IMG/VR virus record: IMGVR_UViG_3300014903_000004 | Span: 1-56,294 of that record | DNA: 56,294 nt | Origin: a virus | Reading direction: 5' to 3' (one strand) | Shown: positions 55,973 through 56,294 of the stretch, piece after piece | How the letters are laid out: each line of letters begins with the position of its first letter | How positions within the stretch are numbered: position 1 is the first letter of the stretch | Position numbers and translations under genes: made by a program | The notes under the pieces: generated by a model | What the model was told of the DNA's origin: nothing | The model's input: the letters and a program-made list of their open reading frames with translations, nothing else | Database searches by the model: none

Positions 55973-56294
55973 TGCGAGTCAAAATAGTTTCAATGCCGCT
56001 TTTTCTTACCATGCCAAAAAAAGGTAAGCTCAAAGACTATCACATCAATCTCAACTATTACCGCAACTGGCATTTTCAAGAGAGCAGCAAGCTTAAGAAA
56101 AAGTACACCAGAATCGTTATTGCTTCTCTCGCTGGAGTAGATCCGTTCAAGAAAGTAAAGCTTGAATTCACAATGCACCGCGGCGACCTAAAGAAAGTTG
56201 ACCGGGCTAACGCACTGAGCATTCATGAGAAATTTTTCTGCGATGCTCTCACTAAATGCGGGATTATTGAAGATGATAACGATTGCTTTGTCGA
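55972..56294 (+). CDS. rusA: RusA-like Holliday junction resolvase, cut by window end
   Basis: 107 visible codons, TAATG coupled to rdgC. RGDLKKVDRANALSIHEKFF, then CDALTKCGIIEDDNDCFV, match RusA: Asp70-equivalent region, Asn/Lys helix and the DD pair in IEDD that bind metal. Resolves recombination or replication junctions. No stop before the edge. If the window is circular the reading frame would continue into position 1 onward. Confidence 0.85.
   Translation, partial: MRVKIVSMPLFLTMPKKGKLKDYHINLNYYRNWHFQESSKLKKKYTRIVIASLAGVDPFKKVKLEFTMHRGDLKKVDRANALSIHEKFFCDALTKCGIIEDDNDCFV

Overview
The window looks like most or all of the genome of a tailed double-stranded DNA phage (about 56 kb, AT-rich) with an HK97-type head and a Mu-like contractile tail, i.e. 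a myovirus. The host is probably Gram-negative: there is a lipobox lipoprotein, strong Shine-Dalgarno sites, sigma70-like promoters, RdgC and an Rrf2-like regulator. I cannot name the host. No integrase, transposase, endolysin or rRNA is recognisable.

Layout. (1) 1-8.86 kb, plus strand: DNA replication (an O/DnaT-like initiator and a DnaB-type helicase), two cytosine-C5 methyltransferase-like genes, a Cro-like regulator with a palindromic operator inside its promoter, then a chain of very small genes. (2) 8.87-33.7 kb, minus strand: late genes in the order protease, capsid, connectors, sheath, tube, frameshifted chaperone, tape measure, Mu-like baseplate, fibres with an esterase, small membrane proteins and a lipoprotein. 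(3) 33.8-37.4 kb, plus strand: an accessory island inserted against the direction of the structural genes, with an operator-controlled regulator, small membrane proteins, an antirepressor and a PD-(D/E)XK-like nuclease. (4) 37.3-50.1 kb, minus strand: MuF-like protein, portal, a 14-gene tRNA array, many small accessory genes (YopX-like, MazG-like, ASCH, zinc-binding, HTH, Rrf2-like, Ala-repeat immunity-like), then both terminase subunits. (5) 50.2-56.3 kb, plus strand: recombination genes (annealing-protein-like, exonuclease, SSB-like, RdgC, RusA).

If the molecule is circular or circularly permuted, regions 5 and 1 form one early plus-strand transcription unit. The late genes would then be read leftward from the 50.1 kb and 39.9 kb promoters and from an unlocated one near 33.7 kb.

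Most notable: two short transcription units at 3.3 kb and 35.95 kb. Each has its own promoter, an S1-S2-S1'-S2' (H-type pseudoknot) layout with unrelated 8-bp S1 stems but a near-identical S2, and an identical GGGGTTTTTTATTGGA end. They look like a two-member structured RNA family placed before a methyltransferase-like gene and an antirepressor. A third locus at 44.6 kb on the minus strand has a related topology. Other points are a programmed -1 frameshift, tRNAs with odd architecture, and repeated intergenic hairpins and leaders.
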